Below are positions 47,624 to 58,072 of a stretch of DNA of 64,000 nt, piece after piece; the first letter of the stretch is position 1; every line of letters starts with the position of its first letter. The stretch lies in contig JAFEMH010001459.1 in NCBI GenBank assembly GCA_022495995.1, positions 406,457 through 470,456 on the forward strand, in the 5' to 3' direction. This DNA is from Adenophora triphylla var. japonica (taxonomy: Eukaryota; Streptophyta; Magnoliopsida; Asterales; Campanulaceae). Below the pieces are notes generated by a model. The model made no database searches. It was not told the DNA's origin and saw only the letters and a program-made list of their open reading frames with translations. The position numbers and the translations under genes are program-made.

Positions 47624-47935
47624 ACTTCCTCCGTCCCGGCCCAAGCTTCACCATTTTGGGAGTGACACAAAATTTAAGGAAAGTGTTGATTGGAAAATGG
47701 TTGTAAGAGAAAATAAGTGAGTGGGTATGACAAGTAAGACCCACAATTTAAATATGTGAGGGAAAAAAGTTAGTAGAGATGACAAGTGGGCTCCACAATT
47801 TATGAATGTGAGTATGAGAAGTGGGGTATGTATAATAGAATATTAATAAACATTTTTTATTTTAGGAATGGTGAAGCTTCTACCGAAACACCTATTTGGG
47901 TAAAAGGTGAAGCTTCGGACGGGACGGAGGGAGTA
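47624..47935. mobile_element. Stowaway-like MITE
   Basis: ACTTCCTCCGTCCCGGCC at one end and GGGACGGAGGGAGTA at the other, with TA borders. Confidence 0.8.
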
Positions 47936-48258
47936 TAGTAGTAATAAATGTAATATAAATGAGTATGAAAGAAAAAATATGGTTGTGTATAGTAAAAAGT
48001 AGGAGAGAGAAACTGATAACTTTTGTTATGAATTGAGATAAAATTATTTGGAGTTGTGGTTATTGATGACTGATGACGTGAAGCTGAGCTGGAAGAGAGA
48101 AGGATGGCATGACTCAAATTTTAAAATGCATGACTATGGATCTCTAACTACTAAGATTATCAAAGATATGCTTTACCCATTAATTTTGCTTTTGAAACTT
48201 CATGCTGGCGCCATTTCCAAGGCAGTCCAACTTCTGTTCACATAATTAAAAAAACCCA

Positions 48259-48725
48259 CCTAATGGGCCTTGGCCTTGTGGTATCATAGTGGTTTTTCGA
48301 AGGGGAGGTCACCGGTTCGATTCCCCCCAAGGGAAATCATTGTGGTTTAATTCCTACATTGGGTTTCAGGGTCCTTAGGAGCCTCCCGGGGCACATCCGT
48401 GCAGTTAAGGAAGCAGCACTGCTGGGCTTGCAACCTCAGTGTGGGGAGTTCAAATCTTGACAGGAGCACTGGAGTAGCCATTTGGTATTGTGAGAGTGAT
48501 GTAATTGCCTCGGCAGGAGCAGCTGGAGCAGCCATTTGGTGTTGTAAGAGTGTGAATGCCTTGTAGGAGGGCTCCTTTGGGGCCAGGAGTATAAGGGGTG
48601 CTGCTACCCTGGCTGCATAGGACATATCCCGCGATTTACCTCCGCCAGCATACTGAGAGGCTGGTACCTGATGTTCCAGGAGTGATCCGGCGAAGCTGGG
48701 GAACCTGGGTAATCAAAAAAAAAAA
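48259..48725 (+). mobile_element. tRNA-derived SINE
   Basis: RNA polymerase III promoter boxes are visible: box A-like TGGCCTTGTGG (48271-48281) and a perfect box B GGTTCGATTCC (48314-48324). The 3' end is an A-tract (48715-48725). AAAAAAACCCA at 48248-48258 and again at 48719-48729 is a plausible target duplication. A unit of about 54 bp containing AGCCATTTGGT(A/G)TTGT is present twice (48477 and 48531). No protein is encoded. Confidence 0.75.
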
Positions 48726-48799
48726 CCCAACATTTAGGTATCATTTGCTAATTACTAAAAATTTTCACAACCTAATGTTAAATTCCCATTTGCTAATCC

Positions 48800-48991
48800 C
48801 AATTTTATGGCTAGGATTTGCGCATTGTTGGCGGATGATTTGTCGGAAGAGGAGGAAATGGTGATCCAGAGTTGCTTGAACGTGGTCAGAGTTTGAGAAG
48901 ATGATTGTGATTCGGAAGTCGCCTTGTCAATCGACCGGCTAAAGCACCAATTCCTTCCTCTAATCGGAAACACAACAATTCTCGCCCTCAT
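48800..48991 (-). pseudogene. First-exon fragment resembling a plant mitochondrial K+/H+ exchange-related (KHE1-type) protein
   Basis: Minus-strand frame from ATG 48991 begins MRARIVVFPIRGRNWCFSRS, which from memory matches the N-terminus of plant proteins annotated as K+-H+ exchange-like. Similarity stops after about 60 residues near NNAQIL, with no donor site and no following exon found towards the SINE. It is likely a truncated gene copy. The identification rests on memory only. Confidence 0.4.
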
Positions 48992-49188
48992 CTTCGATTT
49001 ACCAAATCAAACACACACGCTTTCTTCTACAATTATTTATCTATAAAACCTAACAGAAAGGGGTTTCAGCTCAATTTTACGCCATGATCGAATTTACAAA
49101 AGCAGTGAAATTTGCCTGGATTAAAAACGTTAAATCAAGATGTGAACAAAGAGATCTCAACCAAGACAAGAACGAATCAATGCAAATG

Positions 49189-49643
49189 TGTAATGACCTA
49201 GGGTTCATTTTAATTTGGGGTTGACCGTTGCTTTTGAATCCTAGGGGAACGCTGCCGTTTTATCAATAACCTTTTATGATAATTGTTTTTATCGTATTAA
49301 TTGTATTAGCGTATAATATAGGTACGTTTTCTTTTTTAGCCAGACGGTGTCGTTTTAGGAGAGATAAGGTAGTTACAATAGTGGCGTGTCACGGCGTCGT
49401 TTCTTTTGGCGTTTAGCTGAGTTGGTTGGGGCGCATGTGCCTTGCCATTTTTAGAGGAACAAACACCTCTGTGTTCATCATTATGAAAATATCACAAATT
49501 CCCCACCTCTCTCTAGTTTCTCTCTCTATATTTCTCTCTCTTCCTTGCTAATTCTCTTCAACCAAATCTAATTCTTCTGTTTCTCTCTCAATTCAATTCT
49601 AATTTCTGTTAATTGTTCTGTTTAATCGAGCTGAGACATAACA
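49189..49643 (+). repeat. 5' LTR of chromovirus
   Basis: Starts TGTAATGACCTAGGG and ends GACATAACA, about 455 bp. Its first 191 bp differ from the 3' copy at one base. Confidence 0.88.
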
Positions 49644-49647
49644 AAAC

Positions 49648-49660
49648 TGGTATCAGAGCT
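49648..49660 (+). other. Primer-binding site, initiator tRNA-Met type
   Basis: TGGTATCAGAGCT four bases after the LTR end. Confidence 0.9.
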
Positions 49661-49685
49661 TTCTCGTTCCTTTAATCGAGAAATC

Positions 49686-50890
49686 ATGGTGGACACACGT
49701 ATACAGACCTTGGAATACAACCTTAAGCAGACGGAGGAAAGGCTTACTGGAATGGTTGTTGGACTGGAAGGAGCTCTTCAAGCTAAGACAGACGAAATGA
49801 AAGGTGAAATTTCAATGGTGAACAGGAGCATGGATGAGATTCGTGGGATACTATCAGCCATTCAAAAGGGGTTACCCAGCAAGAGTAGAGTGGAAGAATC
49901 GAGAGGAACAACTCAAGGAGGTAACAATAACTCTAATTCTATTTTGGGGGCACCTCCCAACGGTAGAACACCTGGGGGATCTAACAATGATAAACAACAA
50001 CATGAAACCATTTACGTAGAAGAGTCTGAAGGAAATATAATTGGTAATAAGTATGGGGATGAGGTTAGGAGTGATAAGGGATGCAATGATAATTATAAGA
50101 AGCATTTAAAATTGGAGTTCCCCAAATTTTCTGGTGTGGATCACAGGGGATGGATCAGAAAGTGTCATAAGTTTTTCAAGTATAGGTGTGTGCCTCTCTA
50201 TGATAGGGTGGAGTTAGCAACCATGCATTTTGAGGGCAGTGTCGAGTTTTGGTACCAGAATTTTGCTGAGGAAATTGATGTGTTAGCATGGGATGAATTT
50301 GTTCATAAGGTGGCTGTGAGATTTGGTCCCCAGGCTTACGAAAATGTAGAAGGTGAGTTTTCAAAGCTACAACAGATTGAAAGTGTGGCTGAGTATCAAG
50401 ACAAATTTGAGGAGTTAAGAGCCATTATGAAGGCTGAGGAACCAACTCTGAGTGAAAGATTTTATGTGAAAAACTTCATCAGAGGTTTGAAGGAGGAAGT
50501 ACGATATAGAGTGCAATCTCAGTTTCCACAGACATTGATGCAAGCTGTGAGTATTGCAAGGATTGAGGAATCCCACTGGGAAGCAACAAGAAGGAAAAAC
50601 AAAACTTACTCATGGGGAAGTAGTTCAAGCACCATATCACCCAGCCCTACCCCAAAAACATTCACACCCAAACCCCAAAGCACTTATTATTCTACCAACA
50701 ATAATTTGCCCAAACCCACTGCAACTATGGCTTCCTCTGTTAACCAGAAGAGTGAAGTTCCTAAGACAAAACCCAATTACCCCATGAAACTCCTTACCAA
50801 TGCTGAGATGCAGGCCATAAGAGAAAAGGGATTGTGTTATAATTGTGATGAAGTTTGGAAGTATGGACACAAATGCAAATCAAAACAATC
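49686..50890 (+). pseudogene. Chromovirus gag
   Basis: From ATG 49686. A coiled-coil-like N-terminus, then the capsid region: LKLEFPKFSGVDHRGWI, CHKFFKYRCVPLYDRV, FEGSVEFWYQNF and RFGPQAYENVEGEFSKLQQ. A CCHC knuckle follows (CYNCDEVWKYGHKC, about 50836-50877). After CKSKQ the frame shifts by one base relative to pol (overlap 50855-50957). In related elements gag and pol are usually a single frame, so this is probably a mutation. Confidence 0.85.
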
Positions 50891-52780
50891 TATATGTTGG
50901 GGGTGGAAGAGACTGAAGAGGAGGAAGTATGGCATGACTCTCTTGATGTACCTGTAGATGGCAATGAGCAAGAACAAAATAAAGTGGGAGAGCTGAGTAT
51001 ATTTTTACATGAACTTTATGGAAGTTCTTCATTACAAACCCTCAAATTAACAGGTATGAGGGGCACTAAACCATTCACAATTCTAGTGGATAGTGGGAGT
51101 ACTCATAATTTTCTTGATGTCAAGGCTGCCCAAAGGTTGGGGTGTGTAGTTGATGCTACACCTGACATTTCTGTGGTGGTGGCAGATGGGAGTAAAATAT
51201 GGAGCCAAGGAAGATGTAAGGATTTTGGGTGGAGTATGCAGGGGATGGAATTCCAAACTGAGATGAAGGTCATCAAGTTGGGAGGGTGTGATGCTGTTCT
51301 AGGCATCCAATGGTTGAGAACAGTGAGTCCCATAACTTTTGATTTCAATAAAATGACCATGAGCTTCATGAAGGAAGGGAAACATTGTAACCTTAGTGGG
51401 GTTGAGGATGTGGCAGCTATAAGGTTTATGAATGCAGCTACAGCAGCCAAGGAACTGCAGGCCTATCCTTGTGGGGCAATCATTCAATTATTTGCACTTA
51501 ACCTGAGTCCTCAGAAGGAGGATATTCACCCTCAGATTTTGACAGTTTTGGAAGAATACAAGGACATATTTGAAGAACCAAATGGGCTTCCTCCTAGTAG
51601 AGAGTTTGATCATGGAATTCCCCTTAAGCCTGACAGTGAGCCTGTGAACAAGAGGCCCTATAGGTGTCCTTACTTTCAAAAGAATGAGATAGAGAAAATT
51701 GTGGTTGAGCTTTTGGCTAGTGGGGTCATTAGACATAGTTCTAGTCCCTTTGCTTCCCCAGTTCTCTTGGTTAAAAAGAAAGATGGAACTTGGCGAATGT
51801 GTATTGATTACAGGGAGTTGAACCAACTCACTATAAAGGATAAGTTCCCTATTCCTATTATAGATGAGTTACTTGATGAATTACATGGTTCAAAGTTTTA
51901 TACCAAGCTTGATCTGAGGTCTGGGTATCATCAAATCAGAGTAAGAGAAGAGGACATAAGCAAGACAGCTTTTAAAACCCATCATGACCATTACGAATTC
52001 AAGGTAATGCCATTTGGGCTTACAAATGCTCCAGCCACATTCCAAGCTCTCATGAATTCGATATTTGGTGAGTTCTTGAGGAAATTCCTATTGGTATTCT
52101 TTGATGACATCTTAATCTATAGCCCTACTTTTGAGCTTCATATGTCACATCTGAAACAAACATTTGATAAACTGAGGGAGCATCAATTGTTTGTAAAGAG
52201 AAGTAAATGTTCCTTTGGTACTGAGAAGGTTGAGTATTTAGGCCACATCATCACAGGAACTGGGGTATCTACAGACCCAACCAAAATTGAAGGAATGTTG
52301 GACTGGCCAGTTCCTATAACAATTAAAGGGTTAAGGGGTTTCCTTGGACTGACAGGTTATTACAGGAGGTTTATTCGACATTATGGGCTTATTAGTAAAC
52401 CCCTAACAAAGCTACTCCAAAAGAATGCATTTAAGTGGAATGAAGAAGCAGACAAGGCCTTCCATGAACTCAAATTGGCTATGACTCGATCCCCAGTATT
52501 GGCTATGCCTGATTTCACCAAGCAATTTGTGTTGGAAACTGATGCATGTTACAGTGGTGTAGGGGCTGTTTTGATGCAAGAAGGGAGACCCATATCCTTC
52601 ATCAGTAAAGCTCTGAGCCCCAAGCATTTGGGATTGTCCACCTATAAAAAAGAATTCCTAGCTATACTCATGGCTGTGGATAAATGGAGGTACTATCTTT
52701 GTGGTCAAAGGTTCCAAATTAAAACTGATCATGAGAGTCTCAAGTATCTCATGGATCAAAGAGTGACTGGAAATTTGTAG
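50891..52780 (+). pseudogene. Chromovirus protease, reverse transcriptase and RNase H
   Basis: The open frame shows protease FTILVDSGSTHNFLD (about 51079-51120), RT with RMCIDYRELNQLTIKDKFPI, KLDLRSGYHQIR, MPFGLTNAPATFQ and the FFDDILIYS catalytic motif near 52100. RNase H follows with VLETDACYSGVGAVL (about 52528) and FLAILMAVDKWRYYL. A TAG stop at 52778-52780 ends it within RNase H; the same frame continues after it with ADALSR (52855). Confidence 0.9.
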
Positions 52781-54376
52781 CAAAAATGGATTTCTAAGTT
52801 ACTTGAGTATGGTTACACAATTGCTTATAAGAAGGGGGTGGAGAACAAAGCTGCTGATGCTTTATCAAGGATCTATGAGGAACAAAAGGGTGGAGAATGC
52901 TTAGCAATCTCAGTAGCACAACCAGGTTGGGTCACAGAAGTTACAGCTAGCTGGGAAGATGATGATGATATTCAAAAAATATTGGAAGGAACACTTTTGC
53001 AAACTGAGTTCTCAGATTATACTCTGAACAATGGGGTGTTGAGATATAAAGGTAAGTTGGTGATTGGGAAAACTGGGGAACTGAGAGGAAAGATTGTGAA
53101 TGAGCTACACCACTCACCACTAGGAGGGCACTATGGTATACAGGGGACAGTTAAGAGGGTTAGTCAACTATTTTTTTGGCCTAGTATGAAGAAGCAAGTG
53201 CAAGAAATGATCTCTCCATGTGATATCTGTCAGCAACATAAGACAGAGACTACTCATCCAGTAGGTTTGCTACAACCCCTACCCATTCCTAACAAACCTT
53301 GGGAAGATATAGCTATGGATTTTATTGAGGGTCTACCTATGTCCCACAATTATGATTCCATTTTGGTTGTGGTGGATAGGTTAACCAAGTATGCTCATTT
53401 TGTACCCCTTAAGAACCCCTACACTGCATACATGGTGGCAAAAAGCTTCTTTGAGTCCATCTACAAGTACCACGGACTACCAGTTACCATTACATCAGAT
53501 AGAGATAGGATTTTTGTGAGCCAGTTTTGGCAATCCTTGTTCTCTCTCTTGGGCACCACTCTCAACCTAAGCACTGCCTACCATCCTTAAACAGATGGTC
53601 AGACTGAGAGGTTGAATCGTTGTTTAGAGCAATATCTCAGAGCTGTCACCAGTGTGAAACTAAGTCAGTGGTCAGTTTGGTTAACCTTAGCTGAATGGTG
53701 GTATAATACAAACTATCATACAACTCTAAAGATGTCCCCTTTCGAAGCACTCTATGGTTATCCCCCACCCCAAGCCATTTTCAGTCATGCTCAATACAGT
53801 AAGGTAGATGCTGTTACGGATTTTGTCAAGGACAGGGACAGGCAAGTAAAACACATGAAGGAAGTGCTTATGGAAGCTCAGAACAAAATGAAGCAACACG
53901 TAGACAAGGGGAGGAAGGAAAGAGTTTTGCAAGTAGGGGATTGGGTGTACCTGAAATTACAACCTTACAGGCAGTCGACCTTGGCATTGAGGAAGAACAT
54001 GTAGCTTGCTCCCAAATATTTTGGCCCATTTCTGATTGAGGCAAAGGTAGGTCCTGTGGCTTACAAATTGAAGCTCCCAGCGAATTCAAGGGTTCACCCA
54101 GTATTCCATGTGTCATTACTCAAGCCACGAATTGGGGACAAGGTGATACCAAATCCGTCCTTACCAATTGTTGGGGATGAAGGGCAATTCTTAGTGGAAC
54201 CCATTGTTGTCTTGGATAGAAGACTGATAAAGAAAGGGAATTGACCAGCTTCGCAAGTCCTCATTCAATGGTCAAACTCCCTTCCAGAGGACGCGACTTG
54301 GGAGGATTGGCCTGTAATTGCTTCCAATTTTCCTCAATTCAATCCTTGGGACAAGGATTTTCGAAGGATGGGGGAA
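52781..54376 (+). pseudogene. Chromovirus RNase H end, integrase and chromodomain
   Basis: Same frame after the stop. Zinc-binding HH...C-x2-C (HHSPLGGHYG, CDICQQHK), catalytic D in AMDFIEGLP, D in TSDRDRIF and E in TDGQTERLN. A TAA stop falls just before TDGQTERLN (53588), a TAG stop at 54001 and a TGA near 54242. The C-terminus [12 protein letters not shown] and [11 protein letters not shown], then SNSLPEDATWEDW, resembles the chromodomain of plant chromoviruses, which directs insertion to heterochromatin. Confidence 0.88.
54364..54376 (+). other. Polypurine tract
   Basis: AAGGATGGGGGAA directly before the 3' LTR start TGTAATGACC; primer site for plus-strand synthesis. Confidence 0.8.
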
Positions 54377-54567
54377 TGTAATGACCTAGGGTTCATTTTA
54401 ATTTGGGGTCGACCGTTGCTTTTGAATCCTAGGGGAACGCTGCCGTTTTATCAATAACCTTTTATGATAATTGTTTTTATCGTATTAATTGTATTAGCGT
54501 ATAATATAGGTACGTTTTCTTTTTTAGCCAGACGGTGTCGTTTTAGGAGAGATAAGGTAGTTACAAT
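54377..54567 (+). repeat. 3' LTR of chromovirus, truncated by insertion
   Basis: Matches the first 191 bp of the 5' LTR with one T/C difference, then changes at ACAAT into TGTAACGACCC. Confidence 0.88.
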
Positions 54568-56680
54568 TGTAACGACCCTAACCCTAGGCACTATTTTAGT
54601 ATCATATTATATGTTTTTTTTTATATTATTGTTGAATTATGTGTTCATTTTATGTCTTTAATTTCCTATGTTAAGATGAGATGGTTGAGAATTTATTTTA
54701 AAGCCTTAGGATAAAATGGAAAATAAGTTAAGATATTTTGTTGAAAGTATAGTAATTGGAAATAAATAAAATAAGTGGCTAGGTTGTGCTTGTGTGAGGA
54801 AGGAAGGAAAGGGGTTCAATTGCCTTCTTTAATTAATGTAGGGGCCTTAGTGGAGAAAATGGAAAGGCTTTATTTATTTATTGGTGAGGGGGGCCATATC
54901 CCTCTTTTCCTCCCCTAACTTTCCCATTTGTCAAAGCCCCATACTTTCCCCATCTTTTCCCACTATTCTCCTCCTTTTAAGTCAATCACCTCCCATACTC
55001 CTCCATTCTCCACCTTCATTCTCTCCAATAATTTCCATGGAAACTCTTCCATGAAAGCCTCTCTTTTAAGTTCTTACCAAGTTCAATTCTTCTCCATTTG
55101 TTAATCCGATTGTACTTTCGTGTTCGGGGTGAAGAGGGGAGCACATCAAGCTAAGAAAATCTTCATTCCATCCCATATTTGCTAAGTAATTTATTATGAC
55201 TTCTTTCTAATAATTGCTCATTTTATGTGTTATTGAATGTGTTGTTGAAAGGAAAGAATTTTGGGTATTTTAAACAATGTTAATTAAGTTAAAATGATAG
55301 TTGTAAAGATGGATTTACTTTTGGGTATAGTAGGGTGGTCTAAGTTGAATGAGGGATGATATAATGGTTGTTGATGTTGGAACATTTTCTTGGAGTTAAG
55401 AGATGGAGTAATGACCTAGGAAAGTGTTGTTGTTCATGATAGTCAAAGAATGTAAGAGAATGGGTTGAGTTAGATTAAGAACATAAGTGTGAAATGTGAT
55501 GGTTAAATGAGTAGGAAATCCAAATGTGAGTAGCCTAGGTTAATGGTACTTTGGGGTTTAAATGGTTTGTAATGACATTAGGAAGGTTGACAAATAATCT
55601 TATGTTCACAATTTAAAGGAAGCTTGTGTTGGATTTTGGGTTTTCTTGAAATAGGGTCTTGGAGCTGCTGTTGGTGCCTGTTTCTGGCCGTGGCACGAGT
55701 CGTGCCCCCTGGCACGAGTCGTGCCCATGGCCAACTCGTGGATACGACTCGTGGAATAGGAGTCCAATCGTTCTGATCAATTTAAGGGGAAATTGGCACG
55801 AGTCGTGCCCTCAGGCACGAGTCGTGCCCTGGGAAAGGAATGAGTCGTGCTTGCCAAGGGACGCATGATTCTGGGAAAGGCCAAAGGGGCACGAGTCGTG
55901 CCCTGGCCTGGTGACATTGAACCAATTTTTGGACCTGTTTAAACCTAATCAAACTAGAACCAAAATTAATCCTCTTTAACCTAGATTAAAGTAGAATACC
56001 TTGGCTACACCATGACGTCTTATTTGGTCAAAATGGATTTGGGGAAGTAGTTTAAATATTGTCCGGAAAATGGTTGATAAGCTTGATTAGTAACTTCACC
56101 AAAGTAGTTCAAACTTGGGAAGTAGATCTTGAACTTTTATTAAGGCTATTTGAGGTTGTGTAATGACTATGTAGGAATGGTTTATGATACATAGTGGCCT
56201 TACTTGCCCCATATCCTTGGTGAGTGGTTTGAATAGTGTAGAAGCTGTGTGTTACACTATCGTGCTAGTTTGGAAATGTGCGGTCATTACATTGGTTCAT
56301 TATTATCCAAAGTGTGGATTTATATACTATCTTGTTAACTTGTTATCCCAAGGGTGGATATGTTCATTATATGGTTGCATGGTTATCCCAAGTGTAGATA
56401 TGTTTATCGTATGGTTGCACTGTCATCCCATTTGTGGATTTATTGGCCATATTGTTGCCTTACTTGGATTAATATTCATTGATGATACTATGTATAGTGT
56501 ATTAAATGAATGTTGCATGTTGGGTATGCATGTTTTAACCCTCCTATTTTGTATTAGATTTGATTGATACCATAACCTCCTGTCTATTTTAAGGACTTTA
56601 GGACCCTATGTAATGAAGCTTAGACTTCAATTTTTTAGCTAAGTCCATTTTATATAATAGGTTAAATTTAGGCTTGAAGA
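54568..56680 (+). repeat. Long LTR of another retrotransposon (TGTAACGACCC start)
   Basis: Begins TGTAACGACCCTAACCC exactly where the chromovirus LTR breaks, a start common in plant gypsy LTRs. No coding region seen in about 2.1 kb. It contains five palindromes GGCACGAGTCGTGCC. Its continuation seems interrupted by the copia element from about 56.7 kb. The right limit is approximate. Confidence 0.6.
55692..55902. repeat. Five copies of palindrome GGCACGAGTCGTGCC
   Basis: Perfect 15-bp copies at 55692-55706, 55711-55725, 55795-55809, 55814-55828 and 55888-55902, with partial forms (GACTCGTGG, GAGTCGTGC) between them. Confidence 0.92.
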
Positions 56681-56682
56681 CT

Positions 56683-58002
56683 GACACAAAACTCATTGGA
56701 TTGGAGAGTTGCAGTTCCAGCAGTGTTCAAAACCGCCCCAATGAACCGCACATGTAACCGCATGTGTATTTCTCCTTTGAATCTGCTTCTTGAACAAACT
56801 GCAGTGTAACCACTCTTGAACCGCACCTGTGCAGTTCATGTGCAACCGCATCTGTGCAACCTCCTGGTGTAGCAAACCGCATGATCCTAACCGCTCCTCA
56901 CCAACCGCATCCAATGATTGAAGACTTGAAGTGAACCACTTTTTATCCATTGGAATCCACATCAGCAATATCAAAAGTCAACCACTAAATCTTGTCACGT
57001 GATTCAATGTCAGAGAAGATCTGCAAGGATCTTGAAAAGGTGACAGGTGTCCTAACCTCATTGCTTGCAGCTGGAGCCTGATCAGCTTTATCTGCAGCAG
57101 CTGTACCAAAGGACAAAAGTGGATATTGTGGACCAATAGGATTGCATCAAGTACTGTCCTTACACAGCTATATTCAACGGCTAGTTTCTTGATGCTTGGG
57201 TATAAATACCCCTAATCTTCACCATTTGAAGATTGCTTGAAAAATTGAGCAAGTGTTGTGTTCATTGAAGCTGAAGCTCTGCCCAGAAATTCTTAGTCCT
57301 TTGAATCTTCATCTTCAACCTTCAAGAAATATTCCCCATCCCAAAAATCAAGCCTTAACACATTCAAGAATCATTGAGCTCTACATCTCTCAGATTTAAA
57401 GAGCCTTGATCTTGTTCTCACACACACACCTCACTTGTTTAAACACATAGTTTATTCATTTGAGATACACTGGTTATAGTCTAGGATTTGTTCTTCATAG
57501 AAAAGATTTTATTGTACTTTGTAATCTCTCAAATACTCAATATAAAATCTCTCTTAGAAATCCAAGACTAACCATCTTGGTAGTGGACGTAGATTGTTTA
57601 TCGATTGAACCACTCCAAATAGCTTGTTCATATATTTTACTGCATTTATATTTTCTATGCTTGCTAATTATTTATTTCTGTCTCTGGTTGATCTTTATTT
57701 AGTTATCCATTATTGTGAAATAGTGTTTGGAGTTAACATTGTCAAAATCACACGTGTTTGTAAAACTGCTCTTACCAAAACCGCCTAGCAAAACCGCGTT
57801 TTACAAACCGCCTCTCAAACCGCTTATACTCTATTATTCCGCTGTGCATTTTACATCATCACTTGTAGTCTATTATCAACTGCAAGAGGATTTTGTAAGC
57901 AAGAGGTTTAGTTTTCAAAAGAGGGCGAAAAATTTGAAACAGCTATTCACTCCCCCCCCTCTAGCTGTATTTTCACCCTTGTTGCCACCTTTGGGATCAA
58001 CA
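56683..58002 (+). repeat. 5' LTR of copia element
   Basis: Right end GGGATCAACA two bases before the primer site. A TATA box TATAAATA lies at 57201-57208. The left boundary was chosen at a TGACAC near 56683 without confirmation because the 3' LTR is not in the window. Twelve AACCGC hexamers in two clusters (56728-56910, 57775-57825). Confidence 0.5.
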
Positions 58003-58004
58003 AG

Positions 58005-58016
58005 TGGTATCAGAGC
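58005..58016 (+). other. Primer-binding site, initiator tRNA-Met type
   Basis: TGGTATCAGAGC, followed by AAACAC. Confidence 0.9.
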
Positions 58017-58072
58017 AAACACATTTTAAAACCACTATTTTTCAAGCTTAACAGCTTGTGTGCCGATTCGAT

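Larger units (their letters stand above)
49189..54567 (+). mobile_element. Chromovirus-type Ty3/gypsy retrotransposon, 3' LTR truncated
   Basis: 5' LTR 49189-49643, initiator tRNA-Met primer site, gag, protease, RT, RNase H, integrase and a chromodomain-like C-terminus, then a polypurine tract and the first 191 bp of the 3' LTR. At 54568 another LTR interrupts it. Its size and the chromodomain suggest the Reina clade; that is inference. Four in-frame stops and one frameshift in pol mean it is inactive. Confidence 0.9.

Noticed and set aside
48055..48095. TGATGAC ... CTGA resembling a box C/D snoRNA
   Set aside because: Box spacing and terminal stem do not fit, and such short motifs are frequent by chance.
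48256..48330. tRNA gene suggested by A and B boxes
   Set aside because: No cloverleaf or anticodon stem could be read; a SINE head with downstream body and A-tail fits better.
54575..54592. Telomere-like CCCTAACCCTA
   Set aside because: Only about one and a half units, at the start of an LTR; not a telomeric array.
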